From NCBI GenBank assembly GCA_947632525.1, contig CANRPQ010000062.1, forward strand, positions 1 through 7,180: a stretch of DNA of 7,180 nt. Direction: 5' to 3'. A model generated the notes under the pieces. That model was not told the origin of the DNA. It did no database searches and saw nothing but the letters and a program-made list of their open reading frames with translations. Position numbers and translations under genes: made by a program. Shown here one piece after another: positions 1 through 6,674 of the stretch; the stretch's first letter is position 1, and every line of letters starts with the position of its first letter. The stretch is from an uncultured Clostridia bacterium (GTDB lineage Bacteria; Bacillota; Clostridia; TANB77; CAG-508).

Positions 1-47
1 AAATGTCGGAGTCAGAGTCCGATGCCTTACCGCTTGGCTATACCCCA
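1..47 (-). tRNA. tRNA-Gln (anticodon CUG), 5' part, cut by window edge
   Basis: On the minus strand, from 47 downwards, the sequence folds as the first 47 nucleotides of a tRNA. The acceptor 5' strand is TGGGGTA (47-41), followed by the TA linker. The D arm is GCC-AAGCGGTAA-GGC, and a 5-bp anticodon stem TCGGA/TCCGA encloses the loop CTCTGAC. The loop has U33 and anticodon CUG (plus-strand 13-15), which reads glutamine CAG codons. The U at position 1 and the TGGGGTATAGCCAAGCGG start are typical of bacterial tRNA-Gln. The variable loop is reached at the window edge, so the T arm, acceptor 3' strand and CCA end are not visible. It lies 92 bp downstream of eno in the same direction. Whether it has its own promoter or is cut out of the eno transcript cannot be decided here. 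Confidence 0.93.
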
Positions 48-54
48 ATGTGTT

Positions 55-75
55 GTGGTGGAATATTTCCACCAC
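55..75. other. Perfect 9-bp stem-loop between eno and tRNA-Gln
   Basis: GTGGTGGAA (55-63) and TTCCACCAC (67-75) are perfect inverted copies around a 3-nt loop. On the minus strand the stem ends 7 nt before the mature tRNA 5' end and is followed by AACACAT, not by a U tract, so it is not a standard terminator for the eno transcript. On the plus strand it is followed by TTTTCTATA, a weak terminator-like tail that would act on antisense transcription coming from the tRNA side. It could instead be a structured 5' leader of the tRNA precursor or a processing signal. The pairing is certain; the role is inference. Confidence 0.6.
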
Positions 76-139
76 TTTTCTATATAACAAGGTTAAAGTT
101 TCTTTGGACTGTATATATTTGCGAAACAAAATGTGCACA

Positions 140-1441
140 TTATTTTATTAATTTAGCACCAGAAAATACTGCTACATCTCCAAGTTCATTTTCTATATTT
201 AATAGTCTATTATATTTTGCTATACGGTCTGTTCTACAAGGTGCACCTGTTTTGATTTGTCCTGCATTTGTAGCAACTGCTACATCTGCTAAAGTAGTAT
301 CTTCTGTTTCACCGCTTCTATGAGAAACTACTGCTGTATATCCGTTTTTATGTGCAAGTTCTATAGCATCTAATGTTTCTGTTAATGTACCAATTTGATT
401 TAGCTTTATTAATATGCTATTAGCTGTTTTATTATCAATTCCTTTTTGTAATCTTTTAATATTTGTTACAAATAGGTCATCACCTACTAATTGTACTTTA
501 TCTCCTATACGCTCTGTTAGCTTTTTCCAGCTTTCCCAGTCTTCTTCTGCTAATCCATCTTCTATAGAGATAATAGGATATTTTTCAGCTAAGCTTACAA
601 TAAATTCAATCATTTCATCTTTTGTTTTGAATTCATCTGTTTTCCAGAAATAATATCCGTCTTTTCCAATCTTTTTAGCTTCATCAAACATTTCTGTTGC
701 TGCAACATCTAGTGCTAAGCATATGTCTTCTCCTGGAACATATCCTGCTTGTTTTATTGCTTCTAGAATTAGTTCAACTGCTTCTTCTTCACTTCCTAAG
801 TTTGGCGCAAATCCACCTTCATCTCCAACACCTGTTGAATATCCTTTTGATTTTAATACTTTCTTTAGGTTATGATATACTTCTACACCCATTCTCATGC
901 ACTCACTAAATGTTTTTGCTCCTACTGGCATAATCATAAATTCTTGTACGCTTAAAGAGCTATCTGCATGTTTTCCACCATTCATAATGTTCATCATTGG
1001 AACTGGTAATTGTTTTGCATTTACTCCGCCAATATAATTATATAGGCTCATTCCTAAAGATTGGCTTGCTGCTTTTGCTACTGCTAAAGATACTCCAAGC
1101 ATTGCATTTGCTCCTAGTTTTCCTTTGTTTTCTGTTCCGTCTAATTCAATCATAGTTTTGTCAATTTTAATTTGCTCATATACATTCATTCCTTCAATTA
1201 CTGGTGCAATAATTTCATTTACATTTTTTACTGCGTTTAAAACGCCTTTTCCTAGATATCTTTCTTTGTCTCCGTCTCTTAGCTCTACTGCTTCAAAACT
1301 TCCTGTAGATGCTCCTGATGGCACCATTGCAACACCAACTGAACCGTCAATTGTTACTACTTCTACTTGAACTGTTGGGTTACCTCTTGAGTCTAATACT
1401 TCTAACGCTTTTACACTTTCAATTTCTAAATAATCTTTCAT
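140..1441 (-). CDS. eno: Enolase (phosphopyruvate hydratase)
   Basis: Cytoplasmic enolase, 433 residues (family usually 415-435), converting 2-phosphoglycerate to phosphoenolpyruvate with Mg2+. The N-terminal domain begins with the typical LDSRGNPTV (16-24) and carries the mobile PSGASTG loop (41-47). The barrel domain keeps the active-site residues: H158 in GGKHAD, E167 in QEFM, E208 in GDEGGFAP, metal ligands D245, E294 (SIED) and D321 (GDDL), catalytic K346 (LIKLNQ), H374-R375-S376 (SHRSGE) and K397. The segment after HAD reads SSLSVQEFM where most family members have NNVDxQEFM, a small local departure that leaves the catalytic Glu intact. The start is ATG with AAAGGAAG about 7 nt upstream (1449-1456). 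It is the last gene of the glycolytic operon, 22 bp after gpmI. No clear terminator follows before the tRNA. Confidence 0.98.
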   Translation of the reverse strand: MKDYLEIESVKALEVLDSRGNPTVQVEVVTIDGSVGVAMVPSGASTGSFEAVELRDGDKERYLGKGVLNAVKNVNEIIAPVIEGMNVYEQIKIDKTMIELDGTENKGKLGANAMLGVSLAVAKAASQSLGMSLYNYIGGVNAKQLPVPMMNIMNGGKHADSSLSVQEFMIMPVGAKTFSECMRMGVEVYHNLKKVLKSKGYSTGVGDEGGFAPNLGSEEEAVELILEAIKQAGYVPGEDICLALDVAATEMFDEAKKIGKDGYYFWKTDEFKTKDEMIEFIVSLAEKYPIISIEDGLAEEDWESWKKLTERIGDKVQLVGDDLFVTNIKRLQKGIDNKTANSILIKLNQIGTLTETLDAIELAHKNGYTAVVSHRSGETEDTTLADVAVATNAGQIKTGAPCRTDRIAKYNRLLNIENELGDVAVFSGAKLIK

Positions 1442-1463
1442 TTTTTAACTTCCTTTCTTTTAT

Positions 1464-2996
1464 TTAATTTTTAATTAAACTTTCTCCTGACATTTCTTCA
1501 GGTTTTGGTAATTCCATTAAGTCTAGCATAGTAGGAGCTAAATCAGCTAGTTTACCTTCTTTTAGTTTTACTCCTTCTACTCCAATTAAAACAAATGGAA
1601 CTACATTGGTTGTGTGAGCAGTATGTGGCTCTCCTGTTTTATAATCTATCATTTGTTCTGCATTTCCATGGTCAGCTGTCATAAGTATTATTCCATTTTT
1701 TTGTTCTATTGCAGATACTACCCTTGATACACAATTATCTATTACTTCAATTGCTTTAATTGCTGCTTCTAAGTTTCCTGTATGCCCTACCATATCTGGA
1801 TTGGCATAATTTAAAATTATACAATCATATTTATCTGATTCAATTGCCTGAACTACTTTATCAGTTACTTCATTTGCGCTCATTTCTGGTTGCATATCAT
1901 AAGTTTGCACTTTTGGAGATGGTACTAAAATTCTATCTTCTCCAGGATATTGTTTTTCCTCTCCACCATTAAAAAAGAATGTAACATGTGCATATTTTTC
2001 TGTTTCAGCAATTCTTAATTGTGTTAATCCTTTATTTGAAATATATTCTCCAAATGTATTTTTTAGGCTTTCTGGTTTGAATGCAATATGAACATTTGGA
2101 ATGGTTTCATCATATTGTGTAAAACATACATAATATAGTTTTAATGGTTTTGTTTTAAATCCGTCAAATTCTGGGTCAACTAGACTTCTAGTAATTTCTC
2201 TTGCTCTATCTGGTCTATAATTAAAGAATATAACAGAGTCATTATCTTGAATTGTTGCTAATGGTTCATTATTGTTATTGCAAATTACTGTTGGAAGTAC
2301 GAATTCGTCAAATATTTCTTGTTGATAAGAACTTTCTATAGCAGCAATTGGTGATGTGAATTTTTCTCCTTCGCCCTTTACTAAAGCATTATATGCTTTT
2401 TCAACTCTATCCCATCTCTTATCTCTATCCATGGCATAAAATCTACCAGAAATACTTGCTATTTTTCCAACTTCTTTTTCTTTCATTTTTTCTTCTAATT
2501 GTGTAATATAATTTTCTCCTGAAGCTGGTGGGGTATCTCTTCCGTCTAAGAAGCAATGTACATAGACATCTTCAAAGTCTTTTCTTTTAGCTGCTTCTAG
2601 TATGGCTATTAAATGACGAATATGGCTGTGAACTCCACCGTCTGATAATAGACCCATGACATGCAATTTAGAATTGTGTTTTTTACAATTTTCAATTGCT
2701 TCTGTAATTTCTTTAATGCTAAAAAATTCACCTTCTTCAATAGATTTTGTAATTCTTGTTAGGTCTTGATATACAATTCTTCCCGCACCAATATTGGTGT
2801 GTCCAACTTCTGAATTTCCCATTTGTCCATCTGGTAATCCAACATCTAGTCCACTTGTGTGAATTTGAGTAGTTGGCCATGTTTTCATTAGTTTATCTAT
2901 ATTAGGTGTATTTGCTAATTTTACTGCATTTGCTTTTTTGTTTTCGTTAATACCAAATCCATCTAAAATCATTAGCATAATTGGCTTTCTTTTCAT
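1464..2996 (-). CDS. gpmI: Cofactor-independent phosphoglycerate mutase (iPGM)
   Basis: 2,3-bisphosphoglycerate-independent phosphoglycerate mutase, 510 residues from the chosen start (family about 505-515). It interconverts 3- and 2-phosphoglycerate through a phosphoserine with two Mn2+ ions, and belongs to the alkaline phosphatase superfamily. D12 (MILDGFG) and the nucleophile S62 (GNSEVGHTNIG) are present. The metal-binding motifs NPDMVGHTG, TADHGNAE and EPHTAHT follow near the C-terminus. The transferase part between shows DGRDTPP, SGRFYAMDRD and FNYRPDRAREI. The frame opens nine codons earlier at 3023, but that ATG is followed within the frame by a strong ribosome binding site (3005-3010) placed exactly for the ATG at 2996, and MKRKPIMLMILDGFG is the usual family N-terminus. 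It lies 64 bp after tpiA and 22 bp before eno, in the same operon. Confidence 0.97.
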   Translation of the reverse strand: MKRKPIMLMILDGFGINENKKANAVKLANTPNIDKLMKTWPTTQIHTSGLDVGLPDGQMGNSEVGHTNIGAGRIVYQDLTRITKSIEEGEFFSIKEITEAIENCKKHNSKLHVMGLLSDGGVHSHIRHLIAILEAAKRKDFEDVYVHCFLDGRDTPPASGENYITQLEEKMKEKEVGKIASISGRFYAMDRDKRWDRVEKAYNALVKGEGEKFTSPIAAIESSYQQEIFDEFVLPTVICNNNNEPLATIQDNDSVIFFNYRPDRAREITRSLVDPEFDGFKTKPLKLYYVCFTQYDETIPNVHIAFKPESLKNTFGEYISNKGLTQLRIAETEKYAHVTFFFNGGEEKQYPGEDRILVPSPKVQTYDMQPEMSANEVTDKVVQAIESDKYDCIILNYANPDMVGHTGNLEAAIKAIEVIDNCVSRVVSAIEQKNGIILMTADHGNAEQMIDYKTGEPHTAHTTNVVPFVLIGVEGVKLKEGKLADLAPTMLDLMELPKPEEMSGESLIKN

Positions 2997-3004
2997 TATA
3001 TTTA

Positions 3005-3010
3005 CTCCTT
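3005..3010 (-). promoter_or_regulatory. Ribosome binding site that fixes the gpmI start
   Basis: The minus strand reads AAGGAG here, 8 nt before the ATG at 2996-2994. It lies inside the upstream in-frame extension that starts at 3023, so the longer start would place its own codons over the binding site. This supports the 510-residue protein. Confidence 0.85.
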
Positions 3011-3060
3011 TATCAAATTGCATAATAATTATTTTTAGGCTTAATTTATTATTAATATTT

Positions 3061-3810
3061 TCACACTGCTAAAATAATTTTGCTAAACTCGTCTACTTTT
3101 AGGCTTGCTCCACCTACTAAACCGCCGTCAATATCAGATGTAGAAAATAATTCTTTTGCGTTTTCAGCTTTTACGCTACCACCGTATAAAATGATAGTTT
3201 CATTTGCTGTATCTTTTCCATAAAGTTCTGATATTTTTTTTCTAATAGCTTTTATGCTATTGTTTGCATCTTCTGAAGTAGCTGTTTTGCCTGTTCCTAT
3301 TGCCCAAATTGGCTCATAAGCAAGTATAACTTTTTTCATTTGCTCTTTGGTTAATCCTTCTAAAGCAAGCTCAGTTTGCTTTGTTATAATTTCTTCTGCT
3401 TTTCCTAGTTCTCTTTGCTCTAGAGTTTCACCTACACATATAATTGGATTTAATTCGTTTAATAATGCTGATTTTATTTTTTTGTTTACAGTTTCATCTG
3501 TTTCGGCAAAATACTGTCTTCTTTCTGAGTGCCCTATAATAACATATTGAGTTCCAATTGACTTTAGCATTTGCCCTGAAACTTCTCCAGTATATGCACC
3601 TTTTTCTTCCCAGTGCATATTCTGTGCTCCTATTTTTATATTTGTGTTTTGAGCAGTTAATAAACTATAAAATAAATCAGTATATGGTACACAAAGAATT
3701 ATTTCATTTTTTGTGTTTTTTACTAATGGTGCAATTTGTTCAATAAATGAAATTGCTTCATTAGGAAGCATGTTCATCTTCCAATTTCCTGCAATTACTT
3801 TTTTTCTCAT
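3061..3810 (-). CDS. tpiA: Triose-phosphate isomerase
   Basis: Triose-phosphate isomerase, 249 residues (family about 250), a cytoplasmic TIM barrel that interconverts dihydroxyacetone phosphate and glyceraldehyde 3-phosphate. The active site is complete: N9 and K11 in AGNWKMN, the electrophile H94 in IIGHSERR, and the base E166 in AYEPIWAIGTGKTAT, which also contains the flexible loop 6. The phosphate-binding ends YGGSV and DGGLVGGASL are present near the C-terminus. The start is ATG with AAGGAGC (3816-3822) 5 nt upstream. It sits 45 bp after pgk and 64 bp before gpmI, in the middle of the operon. Nothing is unusual in length, motifs or codon use. Confidence 0.98.
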   Translation of the reverse strand: MRKKVIAGNWKMNMLPNEAISFIEQIAPLVKNTKNEIILCVPYTDLFYSLLTAQNTNIKIGAQNMHWEEKGAYTGEVSGQMLKSIGTQYVIIGHSERRQYFAETDETVNKKIKSALLNELNPIICVGETLEQRELGKAEEIITKQTELALEGLTKEQMKKVILAYEPIWAIGTGKTATSEDANNSIKAIRKKISELYGKDTANETIILYGGSVKAENAKELFSTSDIDGGLVGGASLKVDEFSKIILAV

Positions 3811-3855
3811 AATTTGCTCCTTATTTTATAAATTATCAATTTAATTGTTTTTATT

Positions 3856-5247
3856 TTATCTTCCACAAGAGTGGTCTACTTTTTCCCATGGTGAACCTAA
3901 ATCTAATGAATCTTCACTACTAATAGATACTACACGTCCACATCCGGCTTCTTTATTCTTACAGTTATTTTTATCTTGAATAGCTTTAATTCCTGGTAAT
4001 TCTTTTCCTTCTAAGAATTCCAAAGAAGCTCCTCCTCCGGTTGAAAGGTGAATATTATCAAATTCATGCATATTTTCTCCAGAATTTTCTGCTTCTTTCA
4101 AAATTCTATTAACAGCAGCTACTGAGTCTCCTCCACCAATAACACATTTTGCTTTGGTTTTTTTAGCTATATATCTTGCTACTATTTCTGTTCCTCTAGC
4201 ATATTTTGGACTTTCTGTATATCCCAAAGGTCCATTCCATACTATTGTTTTACTATCTTCCAATGCTTCTGCATAACTATCTAAAGTTTGTTCACCCATA
4301 TCTAAAATTTGATATCCAGCTGGTATTCCTTCTTCTATATTAGCAACTGCATCTTCAGCATTTTCAGCTACTTCTGGTGTTAATTCTGCATCTGCTGGAA
4401 TTTTGGCAACGTGCAAATCTGTAGGAAGTATAATTTCTACTCCTTCTTCAAATGCTTCTTTCATAATTTCTTCTGCTACCTCTAACTTATCTTTTTCGTA
4501 GTCAGATTCTCCAACATCATATCCTTTTGCTTTTAAGAATGTAGTTGCCATTTTACCACCAATAATTAGTTTGTCTATTTTTGGTAATAAATTTTTTATT
4601 ACATCAATTTTACTTGAAACTTTTGCTCCACCTAAAATAGCTACAAATGGTTTTTCTGGTTTTTCTAATACAGCTCCTAATTCTTCTACTTCTTTTTCCA
4701 TTAGGAAACCTAAAGCTGTTTCTTTTCCTTGTTCTTCCATTTTTCTTGCAACGCCTTCTGTTGAGCTATGTGCTCTATGTGCACTACCAAAAGCATCATT
4801 TACATATCCGTCAGCTAAATCTGCAAGTTCTGCAGAAAGTGTGTCATCATTTTTTGTTTCTCTAACATCAAATCGTGTATTTTCTACTAATCCTGCTTCT
4901 CCTTCTTTTAATTCGCTAATCATTCCTTTAGCGCTATCTCCTGTTGTATCATCTGCAAATTTTACTTCTTTGCCTAATTGTTCAGATAGCCTTTCTGCTA
5001 CTGGATTTAAAGAGTATTTAGCTTTCATTTCTTCTTTACTCATTTCTTTTGGATTTGGTTTTCCTAAATGAGAACAAAGAACTACTTTTGCTCCTTTATC
5101 CATTAAATATTGAATAGTTGGAATAGCAGCTTTAATTCTTGTATCATCTTGAATATTTCCGTCCTTATCCATTGGCACATTGAAATCACAACGAACTAAA
5201 ATCACTTTTCCTTTTACATCTAAGTCTCTAATTGTCTTTTTTTCCAT
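3856..5247 (-). CDS. pgk: Phosphoglycerate kinase with C-terminal Cys-containing tail
   Basis: Phosphoglycerate kinase converts 1,3-bisphosphoglycerate and ADP to 3-phosphoglycerate and ATP. Family motifs run in order: VRCDFNVP (18-25), R37, SHLGKP (59-64), ENTRF with R125, NDAFGSAHRAHSS with R158, GGAKVSSK (206-213), GGK (230-232), WNGPLGYTE, GGGDS, and STGGGASLEFLEG near the usual end. The substrate arginines and nucleotide-site glycines are all there. The normal protein would end around GIKAIQDK at residue 426. Here the frame continues for 37 more residues (427-463) with cysteines at 429, 436 and 461 and a single Trp, giving 463 residues against the usual 390-420. The tail is in frame without any sign of a frameshift and has the same A+T-rich codon use. 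The start has AAGGGAGAT just upstream. The gene lies 35 bp after gap and 45 bp before tpiA. Confidence 0.97.
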   Translation of the reverse strand: MEKKTIRDLDVKGKVILVRCDFNVPMDKDGNIQDDTRIKAAIPTIQYLMDKGAKVVLCSHLGKPNPKEMSKEEMKAKYSLNPVAERLSEQLGKEVKFADDTTGDSAKGMISELKEGEAGLVENTRFDVRETKNDDTLSAELADLADGYVNDAFGSAHRAHSSTEGVARKMEEQGKETALGFLMEKEVEELGAVLEKPEKPFVAILGGAKVSSKIDVIKNLLPKIDKLIIGGKMATTFLKAKGYDVGESDYEKDKLEVAEEIMKEAFEEGVEIILPTDLHVAKIPADAELTPEVAENAEDAVANIEEGIPAGYQILDMGEQTLDSYAEALEDSKTIVWNGPLGYTESPKYARGTEIVARYIAKKTKAKCVIGGGDSVAAVNRILKEAENSGENMHEFDNIHLSTGGGASLEFLEGKELPGIKAIQDKNNCKNKEAGCGRVVSISSEDSLDLGSPWEKVDHSCGR

Positions 5248-5282
5248 GATTATCTCCCTTCAATTTTTTTCTAAACTTTTTT

Positions 5283-6284
5283 CTATTTATTAGAAATATA
5301 TACTGCTAAATCAACTAATTTATTTGAATAACCCCATTCATTGTCATACCATGCAACTAATTTTACAAATGTATCTGTTAATGCAATTCCTGCTGTTGCA
5401 TCAAATATGCAAGTATGTTCATCATGAATAAAGTCTGAAGAAACTACTGGTTCAGTTGTATAACTTAAAATTCCTTTCATTTCATTTTCAGATGCTTTTT
5501 TAACTGCATTACAAATTTCTTCGTATGATGCTGGTTTTTCTAAATTACATGTTAAGTCTACTACAGAAACATCTACTGTAGGAACTCTAAAAGACATACC
5601 TGTTAATTTTCCATTTAATTGTGGAATTACTTTTCCAACAGCTTTTGCTGCTCCTGTTGAAGAAGGAATGATATTTGCTGATGCTGCACGTCCACCTCTC
5701 CAATCTTTTTTAGATGCTCCATCTACTGTTTTTTGTGTTGCAGTAGTACTGTGAACTGTTGTCATTAATCCGTCTTTAATTCCAAAATTATCATTAATAA
5801 CTTTAGCAAGTGGTGCTAAACAGTTAGTAGTACAAGATGCATTAGAAATAATATTCATGTCTGGTGTATAAGTATCATTGTTAACTCCCATAACAAACAT
5901 AGGTGCATCTTTTGAAGGTGCAGATATTATTACCTTTTTTGCGCCTGCTTCTAAGTGTGCATTTGCCTTTTCTATTGTTGTAAAAACTCCTGAGCATTCT
6001 AATACATACTCAACTCCATTTGCTCCCCATGGAATGTTTTTTGGATCCATTTCATTATATACTTTTATTTCTTTTCCATTTACTATTAATGTGTTTTCTG
6101 TTGATGATACTTCTCCTTCAAATTTTCCATGTACTGTATCATATTTTACCATATATGCCATATAATCAGCTGTAATAAATGGGTCATTTATTGCTACAAC
6201 CTCGACTTCCTTTTTATTTAATGCTGCTTGGAAAGATAAATTTCCAATTCTCCCAAATCCGTTGATACCAATTTTAATACTCAT
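5283..6284 (-). CDS. gap: Glyceraldehyde-3-phosphate dehydrogenase, phosphorylating
   Basis: Glyceraldehyde-3-phosphate dehydrogenase, 333 residues (family about 330-340). It oxidises glyceraldehyde 3-phosphate with NAD+ and phosphate to 1,3-bisphosphoglycerate. The Rossmann motif INGFGRIGN is at 7-15 and AINDPF at 31-36, whose D34 indicates NAD preference. The catalytic C151 lies in SNASCTTNCLAP and its partner H178 in TTVHSTTATQ. The phosphate-site block WRGGRAA (196-202) and the closing WYDNEWGYSNKLVDL are intact. N15 stands where most members have a second Arg (GRIGR), a small departure. The start is ATG with a perfect AAGGAGG 9 nt upstream (6294-6300). It is the first gene of the operon. 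A probable promoter and a leader hairpin lie in the 390 bp before it; no cggR gene is adjacent. Confidence 0.98.
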   Translation of the reverse strand: MSIKIGINGFGRIGNLSFQAALNKKEVEVVAINDPFITADYMAYMVKYDTVHGKFEGEVSSTENTLIVNGKEIKVYNEMDPKNIPWGANGVEYVLECSGVFTTIEKANAHLEAGAKKVIISAPSKDAPMFVMGVNNDTYTPDMNIISNASCTTNCLAPLAKVINDNFGIKDGLMTTVHSTTATQKTVDGASKKDWRGGRAASANIIPSSTGAAKAVGKVIPQLNGKLTGMSFRVPTVDVSVVDLTCNLEKPASYEEICNAVKKASENEMKGILSYTTEPVVSSDFIHDEHTCIFDATAGIALTDTFVKLVAWYDNEWGYSNKLVDLAVYISNK

Positions 6285-6313
6285 AATTAAAATCCTCCTT
6301 AATTTGTTTTTCC

Positions 6314-6335
6314 GTAGGTTTTGTGTTTTACCTAC
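6314..6335 (-). other. Small stem-loop in the gap 5' leader
   Basis: GTAGGT (6314-6319) and ACCTAC (6330-6335) form a 6-bp stem with a 10-nt loop. It would lie in the untranslated leader of gap mRNA, 14 nt upstream of the AAGGAGG, so it does not hide the ribosome binding site. A role in mRNA stability or as an operator is possible. Such a short stem can also arise by chance. Confidence 0.35.
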
Positions 6336-6348
6336 TGATTTTTTATTT

Positions 6349-6380
6349 AGTATATCCTAAACAATGTAATTTTATATCAA
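6349..6380 (-). promoter_or_regulatory. Probable promoter of the gap-eno operon
   Basis: On the minus strand TATACT (6354-6349) is a good -10 element, and TTGATA (6380-6375) is the best -35 candidate, directly abutting the stem-loop at 6381-6407. The spacer is 20 bp, longer than the 16-18 bp optimum, so the -35 assignment is weak. A -10 here would place the transcript start about 55-60 nt before the gap ATG. TTTAG (6346-6350) and CTAAA (6357-6361) form an inverted pair over the -10 element and could be part of an operator. Confidence 0.4.
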
Positions 6381-6407
6381 AAGAGAATACTTTTCAAGTA
6401 TTCTCTT
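6381..6407. terminator. Probable intrinsic terminator after the FGE-like gene
   Basis: AAGAGAATACTT (6381-6392) and AAGTATTCTCTT (6396-6407) form a perfect 12-bp stem with a TTC loop. On the minus strand the stem runs into CTCTTTTGATATAAAATT, a short U-rich tail. On the plus strand it is followed by AAGTTTTT. It lies between the FGE-like gene and gap, so it would separate the two transcripts. The stem has only three G-C pairs, which makes it weak by usual standards but plausible in this A+T-rich genome. It might also work in both directions. Confidence 0.6.
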
Positions 6408-6574
6408 AAGTTTTTACAAATTATTTTCAATTTCTACCATCTATCTTAATTTTTAATATTTACATACATAATATTATCGTATCTAAAGATTCGCAAAAAT
6501 GTTTCGTTTTTTGTTCAGCATAACTTCTAACTCAATCGACTATTTCTGCTTGGTTGAACCAGTGGTCAGTGTTA

Positions 6575-6610
6575 CAGGTTTATATTAATTGTAGAGCGGT
6601 AATCGTAGTG
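6575..6610 (-). repeat. Diverged second copy of the 3' end of the variable region
   Basis: Read on the minus strand, 6610-6575 matches 6833-6798 inside the FGE-like gene at 28 of 36 positions without gaps, counted by hand. It would encode HYDYRSTININL followed at once by a TAA stop, against RFGSRSTIYINL in the gene. Six of the eight differences have A in this copy and another base in the gene. Four of these are at the second position of consecutive codons (CAC/CGC, TAC/TTC, GAT/GGT, TAC/TCC). The match fades within a few bases upstream of 6610. It is either the remnant of an earlier or duplicated target-gene end, or a scrap of a template-repeat-like sequence; the relic is more likely because the longer upstream part of a template is missing. 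Confidence 0.55.
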
Positions 6611-6674
6611 TTTCTGTAATTGTAATGTGTTTGCAATATTATAGTTAGTTATTTATTCTCTTAGATTTCGATAT

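Larger units (their letters stand above)
6285..6674. other. 390-bp intergenic region between the FGE-like gene and gap
   Basis: From the gap side this stretch holds the gap ribosome binding site (6294-6300), a leader hairpin (6314-6335), a probable promoter (6349-6380) and a strong A+T-rich stem-loop (6381-6407). Next comes about 165 bp (6408-6574) with no gene I can support, then a diverged copy of the end of the variable region (6575-6610), then A+T-rich sequence up to the stop codon of the FGE-like gene. In 6460-6573 the minus strand has a short open stretch interrupted by TGA at 6534-6532, which may be decayed coding sequence but is too short to identify. Confidence 0.7.

Noticed and set aside
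123..139. Terminator for eno based on TGTGCACA followed by TTTTGTTT
   Set aside because: The 8-bp sequence is a continuous palindrome with no room for a loop, so it cannot form a useful RNA stem.
3..323. Plus-strand open frame of 106 codons covering the tRNA and the end of eno
   Set aside because: It runs antisense to a recognised tRNA and to the conserved end of enolase, has no ribosome binding site and no recognisable protein features.
2997..3023. Longer gpmI start, nine codons upstream
   Set aside because: The strong AAGGAG at 3005-3010 lies inside that extension and is correctly spaced for the ATG at 2996, and the extra residues do not match the family N-terminus.
6339..6366. A Rex-type operator near the gap promoter (TTGTTTAG...CTAAATAA on the minus strand)
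   Set aside because: The half-sites resemble TTGTTAA/TTAACAA only loosely and the gap between them is too long for the known Rex box.
6483..6521. A 12-residue minus-strand open frame beginning MLNKKRN
   Set aside because: It is too short, has no convincing ribosome binding site and no recognisable context as a leader peptide, lying upstream of a terminator rather than an attenuated gene.
6575..6660. Calling the downstream VR-like copy the cognate template repeat
   Set aside because: Only about 36 bases match, two of the eight mismatches are not at A, and the upstream part that should pair with ASYR...PT is absent. A real template should match the variable region over its whole length except at adenines.
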